From NCBI RefSeq assembly GCF_000178475.1, contig NZ_ADNY01000011.1:6708-70707 (forward strand): a DNA stretch of 64,000 bases. The letters are read 5' to 3'. The notes under the pieces are model-generated. The model worked only from the letters and a program-made list of their open reading frames with translations. It was not told the DNA's origin and did no database searches. This document shows positions 56,347-64,000 of the stretch, piece by piece. This DNA comes from Lactobacillus amylolyticus DSM 11664. Its GTDB lineage: Bacteria; Bacillota; Bacilli; Lactobacillales; Lactobacillaceae. Numbering within the stretch: the stretch's first letter is position 1; the number at the start of each line of letters is the position of its first letter. Made by a program: the position numbers and the translations under genes.

Positions 56347-57666
56347 ATGTCTGTAAAATGGGAAAAAACCGGTAAGACAACCGGCGAACTTACTTTTGAT
56401 ATTTCACAAGATGAAATTAAATTAGGTTTAGACCAAGCATTTAGAAGAGTTAAAAAGAATTTGCGTGTTCCTGGTTTTAGAAAAGGTCACGTATCACGTG
56501 TAATCTTTGATCAATACTATGGTGAAGAAGCTTTATACGAAGACGCTTTAAACATTGTTTTGCCAAATGCTTATGCTGCTGCTGTAAAAGAAGCTAAGAT
56601 TAAAGCAGTTGGTCAACCACAAATTCAAGCCGTATCAATGGATAAGGGTAAGGATTGGACTATGAAAGCTATCGTTTCAGTTCAACCAGAAGTTAAATTA
56701 GGTGACTACAAGGGTCTTGAAGTTCCTAAGCAAAACACCCGTGTTTATGCAAAAGATATCGATGCCGAACTCAACAAGCGTCGTGAACAAAATGCTGAAC
56801 TTGTTCTTAAGAAAGACAAAGCAGCTAAAGGTGATACTGTAACTATCGACTACAAAGGTACTATCGATGGTAAGGCTTTTGAAGGTGGCTCAGCACAAAA
56901 CTACTCACTTGAATTAGGTTCAGGTGCATTTATTCCTGGCTTTGAAGATCAACTTATTGGTCACAAAGCAGGTGATGAAGTTGATGTTGTTGTAACTTTC
57001 CCTAAGGATTACGGTGCTAAGGATTTAGCAGGTAAAGAAGCACACTTTGCTACTAAGTTACACGAAGTTAAGTCAAAGCAACTTCCTAAGTTGGATGATG
57101 AGTTTGCAAAAGACGTTGATGATTCTGTAGATACTCTTGATGATTTGAAGGCTAAGATCAAGAAGAACTTAAAGGATCAAAAAGAAAAGGAAGCTAAGAA
57201 TGCTATCCAACAAGCCGCTGTTGAAGCAGCTGTAAAGAATGCTGAAATCGACGAAATTCCTGATGCAATGATCCAAGAAGACATTGATACTCAATTGAGA
57301 CAATACTTGGGCAACATGCAACGTCAAGGTATTGATCCACAAACTTATTACAAGTTGACTAATACCAACGAATCACAATTGCGTGCACAATTTGCTAAGG
57401 ATGCTGCTGAAAGAGTTAAGATCAACTTAGTCTTAGAAACTATTGCTGATAAGGAAAACTTTAAGGCTACGAAGGAAGAAATTGATAAAGAAATCAAGGA
57501 TCTTGCTAAGGAATACAACATGGATGAAAAGACTGTTCGCAACACTTTAAGTGACGATATGTTAAGCCATGATATTACTGTTCGCAAGGCTATGGACTTA
57601 GTTACTGACAGCGCAAAGCAAGTTGCAAAGTCAAAATTTAAGGAAGAAAAAAAGTCTGATAAATAA
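56347..57666 (+). CDS. tig: Trigger factor chaperone
   Basis: Ribosome-bound chaperone and prolyl isomerase of 439 aa. The ribosome-docking signature is GFRKG at residues 43-47 (the usual trailing proline is replaced, giving GFRKGHVSR). The FKBP-type domain spans about 155-240 ([20 protein letters not shown], quoted as motif start) and a helical C-terminal domain follows. GGAGGT precedes the ATG. The tig-clpX order is conserved in Firmicutes. Confidence 0.95.
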   Translation: MSVKWEKTGKTTGELTFDISQDEIKLGLDQAFRRVKKNLRVPGFRKGHVSRVIFDQYYGEEALYEDALNIVLPNAYAAAVKEAKIKAVGQPQIQAVSMDKGKDWTMKAIVSVQPEVKLGDYKGLEVPKQNTRVYAKDIDAELNKRREQNAELVLKKDKAAKGDTVTIDYKGTIDGKAFEGGSAQNYSLELGSGAFIPGFEDQLIGHKAGDEVDVVVTFPKDYGAKDLAGKEAHFATKLHEVKSKQLPKLDDEFAKDVDDSVDTLDDLKAKIKKNLKDQKEKEAKNAIQQAAVEAAVKNAEIDEIPDAMIQEDIDTQLRQYLGNMQRQGIDPQTYYKLTNTNESQLRAQFAKDAAERVKINLVLETIADKENFKATKEEIDKEIKDLAKEYNMDEKTVRNTLSDDMLSHDITVRKAMDLVTDSAKQVAKSKFKEEKKSDK

Positions 57667-57685
57667 TTATTGATTTTTTAATAAT

Positions 57686-57716
57686 AAAAAGGCGGCTGCT
57701 AGACAGTCGCCTTTTT
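57686..57716 (+). terminator. Rho-independent terminator after tig
   Basis: AAAAAGGCGGCTG pairs with CAGTCGCCTTTTT (one mismatch) around CTAGA, ending in T5. It separates tig from clpX. Confidence 0.9.
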
Positions 57717-57797
57717 ATTTTCAATGAGCAAAAATTCTTTATTATCTCAGTATTTATGATAACCTTGAATCTGTAGATAATAGGAGGATGGAATTTT

Positions 57798-59066
57798 ATG
57801 GCAACTCAGTTTACTGATCAAGAAGAAGTCAAATGTTCTTTTTGTGGTAAAACTCAAGATCAAGTTAAAAAAATGATTGCTGGCAACGGCGTTTATATTT
57901 GTAATGAATGTGTTACTTTGTCAAAGAAAATTATTGACGATGAATTAAAAGCTGATGTGGTTAAAGAAGCAAAAGAACTTCCTAAACCAATGGATATCAA
58001 AAAACAACTGGATGATTATGTTATTGGACAAGATCACACTAAAAGGGTCTTATCAGTCGCTGTGTACAATCATTACAAGCGAATAGGGCAAATGGATATT
58101 GATTCATCAACACAGCTCCAGAAGTCTAATATTGCCCTTATTGGGCCAACTGGTTCAGGGAAAACATATTTGGCTCAAACTTTAGCTAAAATATTGATTG
58201 TTCCTTTTGCTATTGCAGATGCAACTACCTTGACTGAAGCTGGTTATGTTGGTGAAGATGTTGAAAATATCTTGCTTAAATTATTGCAAAATGCGGATTA
58301 CGACATTGAAAGTGCCCAAAGAGGAATTATTTATATCGACGAAATTGATAAGATCTCTAAAAAGGCTGAAAATGTCTCAATTACTCGTGATGTATCTGGC
58401 GAAGGGGTTCAACAGTCTTTATTGAAGATTTTGGAAGGTACTATTGCTTCTGTTCCGCCACAAGGTGGCAGAAAACACCCACAGCAAGAAATGATTAGAA
58501 TGGATACTACCAATATTCTATTCATCGTCGGTGGAGCTTTTGATGGTATTGAACAGATCGTTAAAAATCGTTTGGGTAAAAAGACAATCGGTTTTGGCGC
58601 AGAAAACGAAGTTAACAAAATTGACGCAGATGATTGGACCCATTATTTAACTACCGGTGACTTGGTAAAATTCGGCATGATTCCAGAATTTATTGGACGT
58701 ATTCCAGTGATTTCCACTTTAGATAAGTTGGATAGTGATGATTTGGTAAGGATCCTAACTGAGCCTAAGAACGCTTTAGTTAAACAATACCAAAAACTCC
58801 TTTCACTTGATGATGTTCAACTTACTTTCACTGATGGTGCTTTGCATGCAATTGCTGACCTTGCAATTGAACGTAATATGGGGGCCCGTGGATTAAGAAC
58901 GATTATTGAAAATGCCTTAATAGATATCATGTATCGGACTCCAAGTGAAAATGACATTGAAAAGGTTGAAGTAACAAAGGATGTCATTACTCGTCATGCG
59001 CAACCGCGAATCACCCGCAGAAAAGATGAAGAGCAGGAACAAAAGGCAAGTACAAATGAAAATTAA
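57798..59066 (+). CDS. clpX: ClpX ATPase subunit of the Clp protease
   Basis: AAA+ unfoldase of 422 aa. The N-terminal zinc-binding domain has C13, C16, C35 and C38. Walker A is GPTGSGKT; the pore loop GYVG, the VSGEGVQQ region and the ClpP-docking IGF loop ([10 protein letters not shown]) are all present, so it should work with ClpP. GGAGG lies close before the ATG. Its 3' end overlaps engB by 11 bases. Confidence 0.97.
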   Translation: MATQFTDQEEVKCSFCGKTQDQVKKMIAGNGVYICNECVTLSKKIIDDELKADVVKEAKELPKPMDIKKQLDDYVIGQDHTKRVLSVAVYNHYKRIGQMDIDSSTQLQKSNIALIGPTGSGKTYLAQTLAKILIVPFAIADATTLTEAGYVGEDVENILLKLLQNADYDIESAQRGIIYIDEIDKISKKAENVSITRDVSGEGVQQSLLKILEGTIASVPPQGGRKHPQQEMIRMDTTNILFIVGGAFDGIEQIVKNRLGKKTIGFGAENEVNKIDADDWTHYLTTGDLVKFGMIPEFIGRIPVISTLDKLDSDDLVRILTEPKNALVKQYQKLLSLDDVQLTFTDGALHAIADLAIERNMGARGLRTIIENALIDIMYRTPSENDIEKVEVTKDVITRHAQPRITRRKDEEQEQKASTNEN

Positions 59067-59646
59067 TAGTAGTGAATATGCTGTTAGTGCAGTAAGAGAA
59101 GACCAATACCCTAAAGATGATTTGCCTGAAATTGCCTTAGCTGGCCGTTCTAACGTAGGAAAGTCCAGCTTGATCAATACTCTAGTAAATCGCAAAAACT
59201 TGGCTAGAACCTCTTCTCAACCTGGTAAAACGCAAACTTTGAACTTCTATCTGGTTAACAAATCGTTTTACCTTGTAGATGTGCCTGGCTATGGTTATGC
59301 AAAAGTTTCGCAAAAAAAGCGTCAAGAATTTGGCGAAATGATTCAAGATTATTTGGAGACTAGAGCTAATTTAAAGGGATTGATCATTTTAGTTGATAGT
59401 AGGCATGTACCTAGCAAAGATGACCAATCGATGTATGAATACGCGCAATATTTAAATTTACCGATTTTGGTTGTTTGTACGAAAATCGATAAACTTAAAA
59501 AGAGTCAACTTACTAAGGTAAAAGCTAATTTAAAGAAAGTTTTTGATCTTTCTTATGATAATGTATCGGTTCTAACTTTCAGTTCGGTCACAAAAACTCA
59601 TGTAACTGAATTAGGCGATTGGATACAAGAAAAAATTGCAGAATAA
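59056..59646 (+). CDS. engB: Ribosome biogenesis GTPase EngB (YsxC)
   Basis: An essential small GTPase of 196 aa needed for 50S assembly. G1 is GRSNVGKSS (residues 30-38); G2 and G3 ([19 protein letters not shown]) and G4 (TKIDKLKKS) follow. ATG 59056 is inside the end of clpX and gives the normal N-terminus; the in-frame ATG 75 bases upstream is rejected. The clpX-engB pairing is universal in Firmicutes. Confidence 0.96.
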   Translation: MKINSSEYAVSAVREDQYPKDDLPEIALAGRSNVGKSSLINTLVNRKNLARTSSQPGKTQTLNFYLVNKSFYLVDVPGYGYAKVSQKKRQEFGEMIQDYLETRANLKGLIILVDSRHVPSKDDQSMYEYAQYLNLPILVVCTKIDKLKKSQLTKVKANLKKVFDLSYDNVSVLTFSSVTKTHVTELGDWIQEKIAE

Positions 59647-59648
59647 AG

Positions 59649-59686
59649 AACACTTGAGACTGTTAAAGTTTCAAGTGTTTTTTTAA
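59649..59686 (+). terminator. Rho-independent terminator after engB
   Basis: AACACTTGAGAC pairs with GTTTCAAGTGTT (one mismatch) around TGTTAAA, followed by T7. The T run overlaps the end of the convergent gene. Confidence 0.9.
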
Positions 59687-61293
59687 CGATGATTCTTAGG
59701 CATTTTTTTACGTTGAGCAAGGAGTTCGCCGATTAATTTGAAGAAACCGTAAGCAATGAGCAATATTCCTAATATAATGACTGATTGGCGCGTAAAGTAG
59801 CGGGGATTAACGATAATGATAATACCGATTGCAAAAGCAACTACGGATTCGATTGCGACGATAATTTTTCTAAAAATTCCAGTGATTCGGTGTAAAATTA
59901 TTTGCCGTAAACGTACGTAAGAATAGATAACTAAAAATGTTCCAAGGAAGTAGTGTGCTAAAAACAGCATTACTTGATTATTGGAAATTAGGGCAACGGA
60001 CAATGCAAAAACAAAAAGCCAACTAATAATGAAAAAACGCTTCTGTTTTTGTTTTAAATTAGAATTTGCAGTTGATAAAATTTGATACGCACTAAAACCG
60101 ATTCCGGCCACAGCCACTAAAGACCCAAATGCTTGGAGTGAATACTGTGGTGCAGTTATCGTAATAATTCCCAAAATCAGTATGATCCAACCAATGATTG
60201 AGTCAACAGTAAATAAAATTCTAGGAATACCGCGACTTTTAAGTGATTGCCAAATAGCTGAGAATAAATTGCCAAAAACAAACCGAGTTCGTCTTGATGA
60301 ATTGGTAAATGACAATAAAATAGCACCAAAACCGCCAAAGCCATTCTTGCTCAATTGATTGATTTTAGTAGCACCGCTGGCACCTAGTGCAGCGAACAAA
60401 TCATTGGTCAACGATTCTCTTTCAGGCAGAGTTGCGTCACCAATCCAGTCGTTAATTAGTTGATTGTAAATCCGTGATTGCGGATTGCGGTGATTTTTGG
60501 TTACAAAATGTGAACCGGTAATCTCCCAACTAAAAGCATCATGCTGACTTAAAGTTTTTCTAGAAGAGCCAACAATTGTAGGTTCAATATTCTCTGGTTC
60601 GAATAGTCGGCCAATAATACTAAATTCGGGAACATATCTTTTCAATTTCTTTTGCAAAAACTTAACTGGGACCTGTGCGCCAACTTCTTTGGCAATTCCT
60701 GGTGAATCAAAGGTGTAAATTGAGACAATCCGTTTGCGAAACTTAGGCTCAATATTGAGTGCCGCATATTCTGCCAAATTGCCACCTTTAGAGTGACCAC
60801 CCAACAAATATGTCAGTTGGTCGCTTTTCATGATTCTTTCCAGATAGGATTTGGCCTGTTTTTGAGCAATTGTTGTTTTAAAACTAATCTCAAAATCTTC
60901 TTTCCAACCTACGAGTGAATCATCAGTACCGCGAAAAGCAATAAAATTAATTCCGTTTTCCAGTTGAATTTTAACGGCGCTAAATTGGGTTTGATCAGTT
61001 AAAGTATCGATAAAGTAGGATAATTTTGCATTTTTAAACCGATTTGCTTCTACCATTAGTTTTAAAAGCTGTTGATAGTAAATGTGGTCTTCTTTTGCGT
61101 TCTCTTTTGCAAAATAACTCTTTGCAGCATCAGATACAGTAATTTCTTTTTTATCATTTGAAACGATGCCATTCAAATTCAAGTAGGAAAAAACGGATAA
61201 AACCAAGGCATCAATTTCATTAAAAGGAGATTTTTCTAGATCAATATCGCCCCGCCATTTTAAGTATGAAAAAACATTGTTATCAGGGAACAT
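59683..61293 (-). CDS. Lipase-like (DUF2974) protein fused to a multi-helix membrane domain
   Basis: A 536-aa protein with two parts. Residues 1 to about 340 form an alpha/beta-hydrolase of the DUF2974 (Mbeg1-like) family: FIAFRGTDDSLVGWKEDFE, a nucleophile elbow GGHSKGG with S168, and later FDSPG with a possible catalytic aspartate. Residues about 365-530 hold six or seven membrane helices similar to DUF308 modules (GIITITAPQYSLQAFGSLVA). There is no signal peptide, so the hydrolase part is likely cytoplasmic. ATG 61293 follows GGAG by 8 bases. It is convergent with engB; the substrate is unknown. Confidence 0.8.
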   Translation of the reverse strand: MFPDNNVFSYLKWRGDIDLEKSPFNEIDALVLSVFSYLNLNGIVSNDKKEITVSDAAKSYFAKENAKEDHIYYQQLLKLMVEANRFKNAKLSYFIDTLTDQTQFSAVKIQLENGINFIAFRGTDDSLVGWKEDFEISFKTTIAQKQAKSYLERIMKSDQLTYLLGGHSKGGNLAEYAALNIEPKFRKRIVSIYTFDSPGIAKEVGAQVPVKFLQKKLKRYVPEFSIIGRLFEPENIEPTIVGSSRKTLSQHDAFSWEITGSHFVTKNHRNPQSRIYNQLINDWIGDATLPERESLTNDLFAALGASGATKINQLSKNGFGGFGAILLSFTNSSRRTRFVFGNLFSAIWQSLKSRGIPRILFTVDSIIGWIILILGIITITAPQYSLQAFGSLVAVAGIGFSAYQILSTANSNLKQKQKRFFIISWLFVFALSVALISNNQVMLFLAHYFLGTFLVIYSYVRLRQIILHRITGIFRKIIVAIESVVAFAIGIIIIVNPRYFTRQSVIILGILLIAYGFFKLIGELLAQRKKMPKNHR

Positions 61294-61430
61294 CACATCT
61301 TCTCCAATCTAAATAATCTATTTCAATTTTAACTTAATTAGAAAAATAAGTTCATAAAAACGAACCAGCTGAAGAAAATTTATAAATTAATAACATAATA
61401 GATTTTTACTATTTTTTTAGGACAAAAAAT

Positions 61431-61439
61431 TGATATAAT
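61431..61439 (+). promoter_or_regulatory. Extended -10 promoter of the ABC-F gene
   Basis: TGA followed by TATAAT (61434-61439) is an extended -10; the -35 region is only T-rich. The start codon lies about 33 bases downstream with GGGAGGAAG between. Confidence 0.65.
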
Positions 61440-61472
61440 GACAGCAACAAACATTTTTGGGAGGAAGAATAT

Positions 61473-63095
61473 TTGATTACAGTTACCGACTTGAGCCTGA
61501 TTTTATCAGGCAAGACTTTATATGAAGACGTTAATTTGAAATTTACGCCAGGCAACTGCTACGGAGTAATTGGTGCTAATGGTGCCGGTAAATCAACTTT
61601 TTTAAAGCTGCTGGAAGGCAAGATCGAACCTTCAACAGGGACAATCACGATTGATGCAAATGAAAGAATGTCCAGCCTCAACCAGGATCACTTTGCTTTT
61701 GATAACTTTACTGTTCTGGATACGGTTATCCAAGGCCATCAAGAATTATACCGAGTAATGAAGGAAAAAGATGCTTTATACAGCAAACCTGATTTTAGCG
61801 ATGAGGATGGGGTTAAGGCTGCTGAATTGGAAAGCAAATTTGCGGAACTAGACGGTTGGAATGCGGAAGCTGATGCTGCAAAATTATTGCAATCGATGAA
61901 TATTCCCGAAAAAGATTATCAAAGTCTAATGAAGGATCTTCCTGAAGCGGAAAAAGTTAAAGTTCTGCTAGCACAAGCATTATTTGGCAACCCGGATATT
62001 TTGCTTTTAGATGAACCGACTAATGGGCTGGACGTGCATACCGTCGAATGGCTAGAAAATTTTTTAGCGGATTATCCTAATATTGTGATTGTCGTGTCAC
62101 ACGATCGTCATTTCTTAAATCAGGTTTGTACCGAAATTTGTGATGTTGATTTTGGCAAAATTCAGTTGTATGTGGGCAATTATGATTTTTGGTATGAATC
62201 AAGCAAATTAGCGGCAGAACTTGCAGCGAATCAAAATGCCAAAAAAGAAGAAAAGATCAAGGAACTGCAAGAATTCGTTGCCCGTTTTTCAGCTAATGCT
62301 TCTAAGTCACGGCAGGCCACTTCACGAAAAAAGCAATTAGAGAAGATAACATTAGATGATATTCGTCCATCTTCTCGTAAATACCCGTTTGTTAAGTTTG
62401 AACTGCATCGTGATTTGGGCAATGATTTATTAAAAGTAGAAGATGTTTCTTACAGTGTAGATGGTAAGGAAATTTTAGATCATGTTTCTTTTATCATTCG
62501 TCCAGGTGACAAAGTGGCATTTCTTTCACGCAATACTTTGGCTATAACAGCATTAATGGAGATTATTGCTGGCAAGGTTAAACCCGATACAGGAACTGTG
62601 AATTGGGGTCAAACAACATCATTTAATTACATGGCACGTGATTTAAATGCCAACTTTAATAACGATGAGTTAACAATTCTTGATTGGCTACGACAATATG
62701 CAAATAAAGAACAAAATGATAATACTTTTTTGCGTGGCTTCTTAGGAAGAATGCTTTTTAGCGGAGATGAAATCGAGAAAAAGATTAGGATCCTTTCTGG
62801 AGGAGAAAAAGTTCGTTGTCAATTATCCAGAATGATGCTTCAACCAGCTAATGTCTTGATTATGGACGATCCAACCAATCATTTGGATCTTGAATCCATC
62901 ACTTCACTGAACGATGCGCTAAAGACTTATCCAGGTTCAATTCTCTTTACTTCACATGATCATGAGTTTATTCAAACGATTGCTGATCATATTATCGAAG
63001 TGGGACCGAAGAGCTTGGTAAATCGAGCAGAAACAACTTACGATGAATTCATTAATCGCCCTGAAATTCAGGAACAAGTAGATAAAATTTATTAG
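61473..63095 (+). CDS. ABC-F family ATPase with one degenerate ATP site
   Basis: A 540-aa soluble protein with two ABC domains and a charged linker (about residues 230-310), the ABC-F layout; such proteins act on the ribosome. NBD1 has intact Walker A (GANGAGKST, 34-42), Q71, Walker B DE (180-181) and H-loop, but its signature is LPEAE (156-160) instead of LSGGE. NBD2 has an intact signature LSGGE (441-445), but Walker A is SRNTLAIT (352-359, K replaced by I358) and Walker B is DD (465-466). All losses fall in the same composite site. It starts with TTG at 61473. It resembles the YkpA/YbiT group more than drug-resistance ABC-F proteins. Confidence 0.9.
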   Translation: MITVTDLSLILSGKTLYEDVNLKFTPGNCYGVIGANGAGKSTFLKLLEGKIEPSTGTITIDANERMSSLNQDHFAFDNFTVLDTVIQGHQELYRVMKEKDALYSKPDFSDEDGVKAAELESKFAELDGWNAEADAAKLLQSMNIPEKDYQSLMKDLPEAEKVKVLLAQALFGNPDILLLDEPTNGLDVHTVEWLENFLADYPNIVIVVSHDRHFLNQVCTEICDVDFGKIQLYVGNYDFWYESSKLAAELAANQNAKKEEKIKELQEFVARFSANASKSRQATSRKKQLEKITLDDIRPSSRKYPFVKFELHRDLGNDLLKVEDVSYSVDGKEILDHVSFIIRPGDKVAFLSRNTLAITALMEIIAGKVKPDTGTVNWGQTTSFNYMARDLNANFNNDELTILDWLRQYANKEQNDNTFLRGFLGRMLFSGDEIEKKIRILSGGEKVRCQLSRMMLQPANVLIMDDPTNHLDLESITSLNDALKTYPGSILFTSHDHEFIQTIADHIIEVGPKSLVNRAETTYDEFINRPEIQEQVDKIY

Positions 63096-63096
63096 T

Positions 63097-63128
63097 AAAA
63101 AAGAGGTCTCGCCAGAGAACTCTTTTTT
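63097..63128. terminator. Terminator after the ABC-F gene
   Basis: AAAAAAGAGGTCTC pairs with GAGAACTCTTTTTT (one mismatch) around GCCA, with A and T runs on both sides. It just touches the stop of the small minus-strand gene. Confidence 0.8.
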
Positions 63129-63273
63129 ACTTTTTATCAGCTTTATCTGATTTCTTTTCGTCTTTTTCTTCTTTTTTGCGCTTGTTCATTGGTGACTTTT
63201 TAGGATCTGGAACAACTGCAAATTTATCAAGCATCTTATTCAAGTTGTTTGGATTATCAAAAGTTAAGCCCAT
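63127..63273 (-). CDS. Small charged protein of 48 residues (SPJ_0845-like)
   Basis: The minus strand encodes 48 residues from ATG 63273: MGLTFDNPNNLNKMLDKF, a VVPDPKKSPMNK middle and a lysine/glutamate tail ending KSDKADKK. AAAGGATG lies about 6 bases before the ATG. It resembles the short SPJ_0845-type proteins of streptococci and lactobacilli, recalled rather than searched. Longer in-frame starts up to 63366 have no ribosome-binding site. Function unknown. Confidence 0.65.
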   Translation of the reverse strand: MGLTFDNPNNLNKMLDKFAVVPDPKKSPMNKRKKEEKDEKKSDKADKK

Positions 63274-63351
63274 GGGTATCATCCTTTCTGCAATTATTAT
63301 AAAAAATTTTGCTGATTTATACCAGGAAAAGACTAAATTTACCATAATTGA

Positions 63352-63380
63352 TTTACTTATATACATAAATATCTTACAAT
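63352..63380 (+). promoter_or_regulatory. Promoter before the last gene
   Basis: TTTACT (63352-63357) and TACAAT (63375-63380) are 17 bases apart. The transcript would begin near 63387 and meet the UUCG hairpin about 40 bases later. Confidence 0.6.
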
Positions 63381-63426
63381 TAAATCGTGATATAGATATT
63401 ACAGATAGATCTATAAAAATGAATCT

Positions 63427-63453
63427 AAGATAGGCTTCGGCCTATCTTTTTTT
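63427..63453 (+). terminator. UUCG-tetraloop terminator in the leader of the last gene
   Basis: AAGATAGGC (63427-63435) pairs perfectly with GCCTATCTT (63440-63448) around TTCG, a very stable C(UUCG)G loop, followed by a long T run. It ends only 10 bases before the next start codon. Confidence 0.88.
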
Positions 63454-63462
63454 GAGGTAAAA

Positions 63463-63986
63463 ATGAGAGTCACGTATTTCTTTATTGCAGTTGCCGTAAT
63501 TGCGTTAATTTTTATTCTTTTTCGCTCAGAAAATAAGTTTCAGTGGGTGAAGGCTGGATTGCTTTTTGCCTTTTTGATTTTGTTTAGTACTATCAATTTT
63601 TTGCTCTTTTTTTCTAATCAGCTATTTGCTGATCAATGATTATGACGATTTTCATGTTTATTTAGGAAATTTGTTTTTGCTGCCGGCTTTATTCGTAATT
63701 CTATCAGGAATCTTGCTTTACTGGGGGATGAGGCTAGCTAGTCGTTTCTTCAAGTTTTCGGCAACGACATTGACCTTAATTGAATATTATATTCAGTGGT
63801 GCTTGATTTATGTGACAGTGTATCAGGCAATATTTTCCAATATCAAAAGGATTTCTACGAATTGCTCAATTCATAAAAGTAGGGAATTTTCTGGATCCGA
63901 ATCTGATTGTCGTAATTGTTTTACTGTCATTCATTTCGGCCTGGATTGGTATTATTTTATATAAAAAGCATAGCAAATTAATATAA
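63463..63986 (+). pseudogene. Integral membrane protein, two frameshifts
   Basis: ATG 63463 with GAGGT just upstream opens a strongly hydrophobic protein (MRVTYFFIAVAVIALIF). An extra T in the T7 run at 63607-63613 and an extra A in the A4 run at 63845-63848 each shift the frame. Removing both gives exactly 173 codons plus TAA at 63984-63986. The repaired protein has five membrane helices (for example LLPALFVILSGILLYWG and LIVIVLLSFISAWIGIILY). I do not recognise the family. The sequence AAAGGATTGGAG at the window end looks like the ribosome-binding site of a following gene. Confidence 0.75.
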
Positions 63987-64000
63987 AAAAAGGATTGGAG

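Noticed and set aside
63176-63433. Plus-strand 85-codon frame over the small minus gene
   Set aside because: It is antisense to the 48-residue gene, extends into a promoter and terminator region, and has no ribosome-binding site.

Overview
The window is chromosomal DNA of an AT-rich, low-GC Gram-positive bacterium. Protein content and gene order point to a Lactobacillus of the acidophilus/helveticus/crispatus/amylovorus group. Three otherwise conserved genes are broken by small indels, which would fit a decaying genome such as a dairy strain of L. helveticus, but the species cannot be fixed from the sequence alone. I see no prophage, IS element, CRISPR array, rRNA or tRNA. Almost everything is core genome.

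Layout. 1-6945: tail of a cysteine desulfurase with thiI, a frameshifted pseudouridine synthase, then T-box-valS, folC and a HAD phosphatase. 6977-10311: radC and the shape genes mreBCD, with a hidden 41-residue membrane peptide on the minus strand. 10404-24246: a complete division and cell-wall (dcw) cluster: DUF3397, mraZ, rsmH, ftsL, a PASTA penicillin-binding protein, mraY, murD, murG, divIB, ftsA, ftsZ, sepF, yggT, ylmH, divIVA. 24250-28362: T-box-ileS, a cold-shock-like protein, a Nudix hydrolase and a small membrane protein. 28381-37541: mtnN, iscS-DUF1831-mnmA (tRNA thiolation), two phosphatase-type genes, a TPR protein, recD2 and two little-known genes (one DUF1828-like). 37574-41412, minus strand: a decayed lipid kinase, rnjA-rpoY, a gene-free stretch with a candidate small RNA, and def. 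41526-51190: typA behind an attenuator-like leader, ftsW, ylbG-rsmD-coaD-ylbL, comEA-comEC and holA. 51245-59646: rpsT (minus), rpsO, rnjB, a TPR-like protein, tuf, tig, clpX and engB. 59683-64000: a lipase-like membrane fusion protein (minus), an ABC-F ATPase with one degenerate ATP site, a 48-residue protein (minus) and a second frameshifted membrane-protein gene.

How it fits together. The largest theme is envelope growth: MreBCD (elongation), the lipid I/II pathway (MraY, MurD, MurG), septal synthesis (FtsL, DivIB, PBP, FtsW) and the Z-ring (FtsA, FtsZ, SepF, DivIVA). The second is translation and tRNA: two T-box synthetases, ThiI and MnmA with their cysteine desulfurases, RsmH, RsmD, S15, S20, EF-Tu, TypA and an ABC-F protein. 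The third is RNA and protein turnover: both RNase J paralogs, RNA polymerase epsilon, ClpX, trigger factor and deformylase.

The least ordinary signals are regulatory or structural: a 10-bp-period repeat array before mraZ, a three-way RNA fold inside the PBP gene, a promoter-terminator unit that looks like a small RNA at 40629-40776, attenuator-like leaders before typA and the last gene, structured leaders before rpsO and tuf, an ABC-F protein whose sequence losses all fall in one of its two ATP sites, and clustered homopolymer indels confined to three dispensable genes. No single new multi-gene system is evident.
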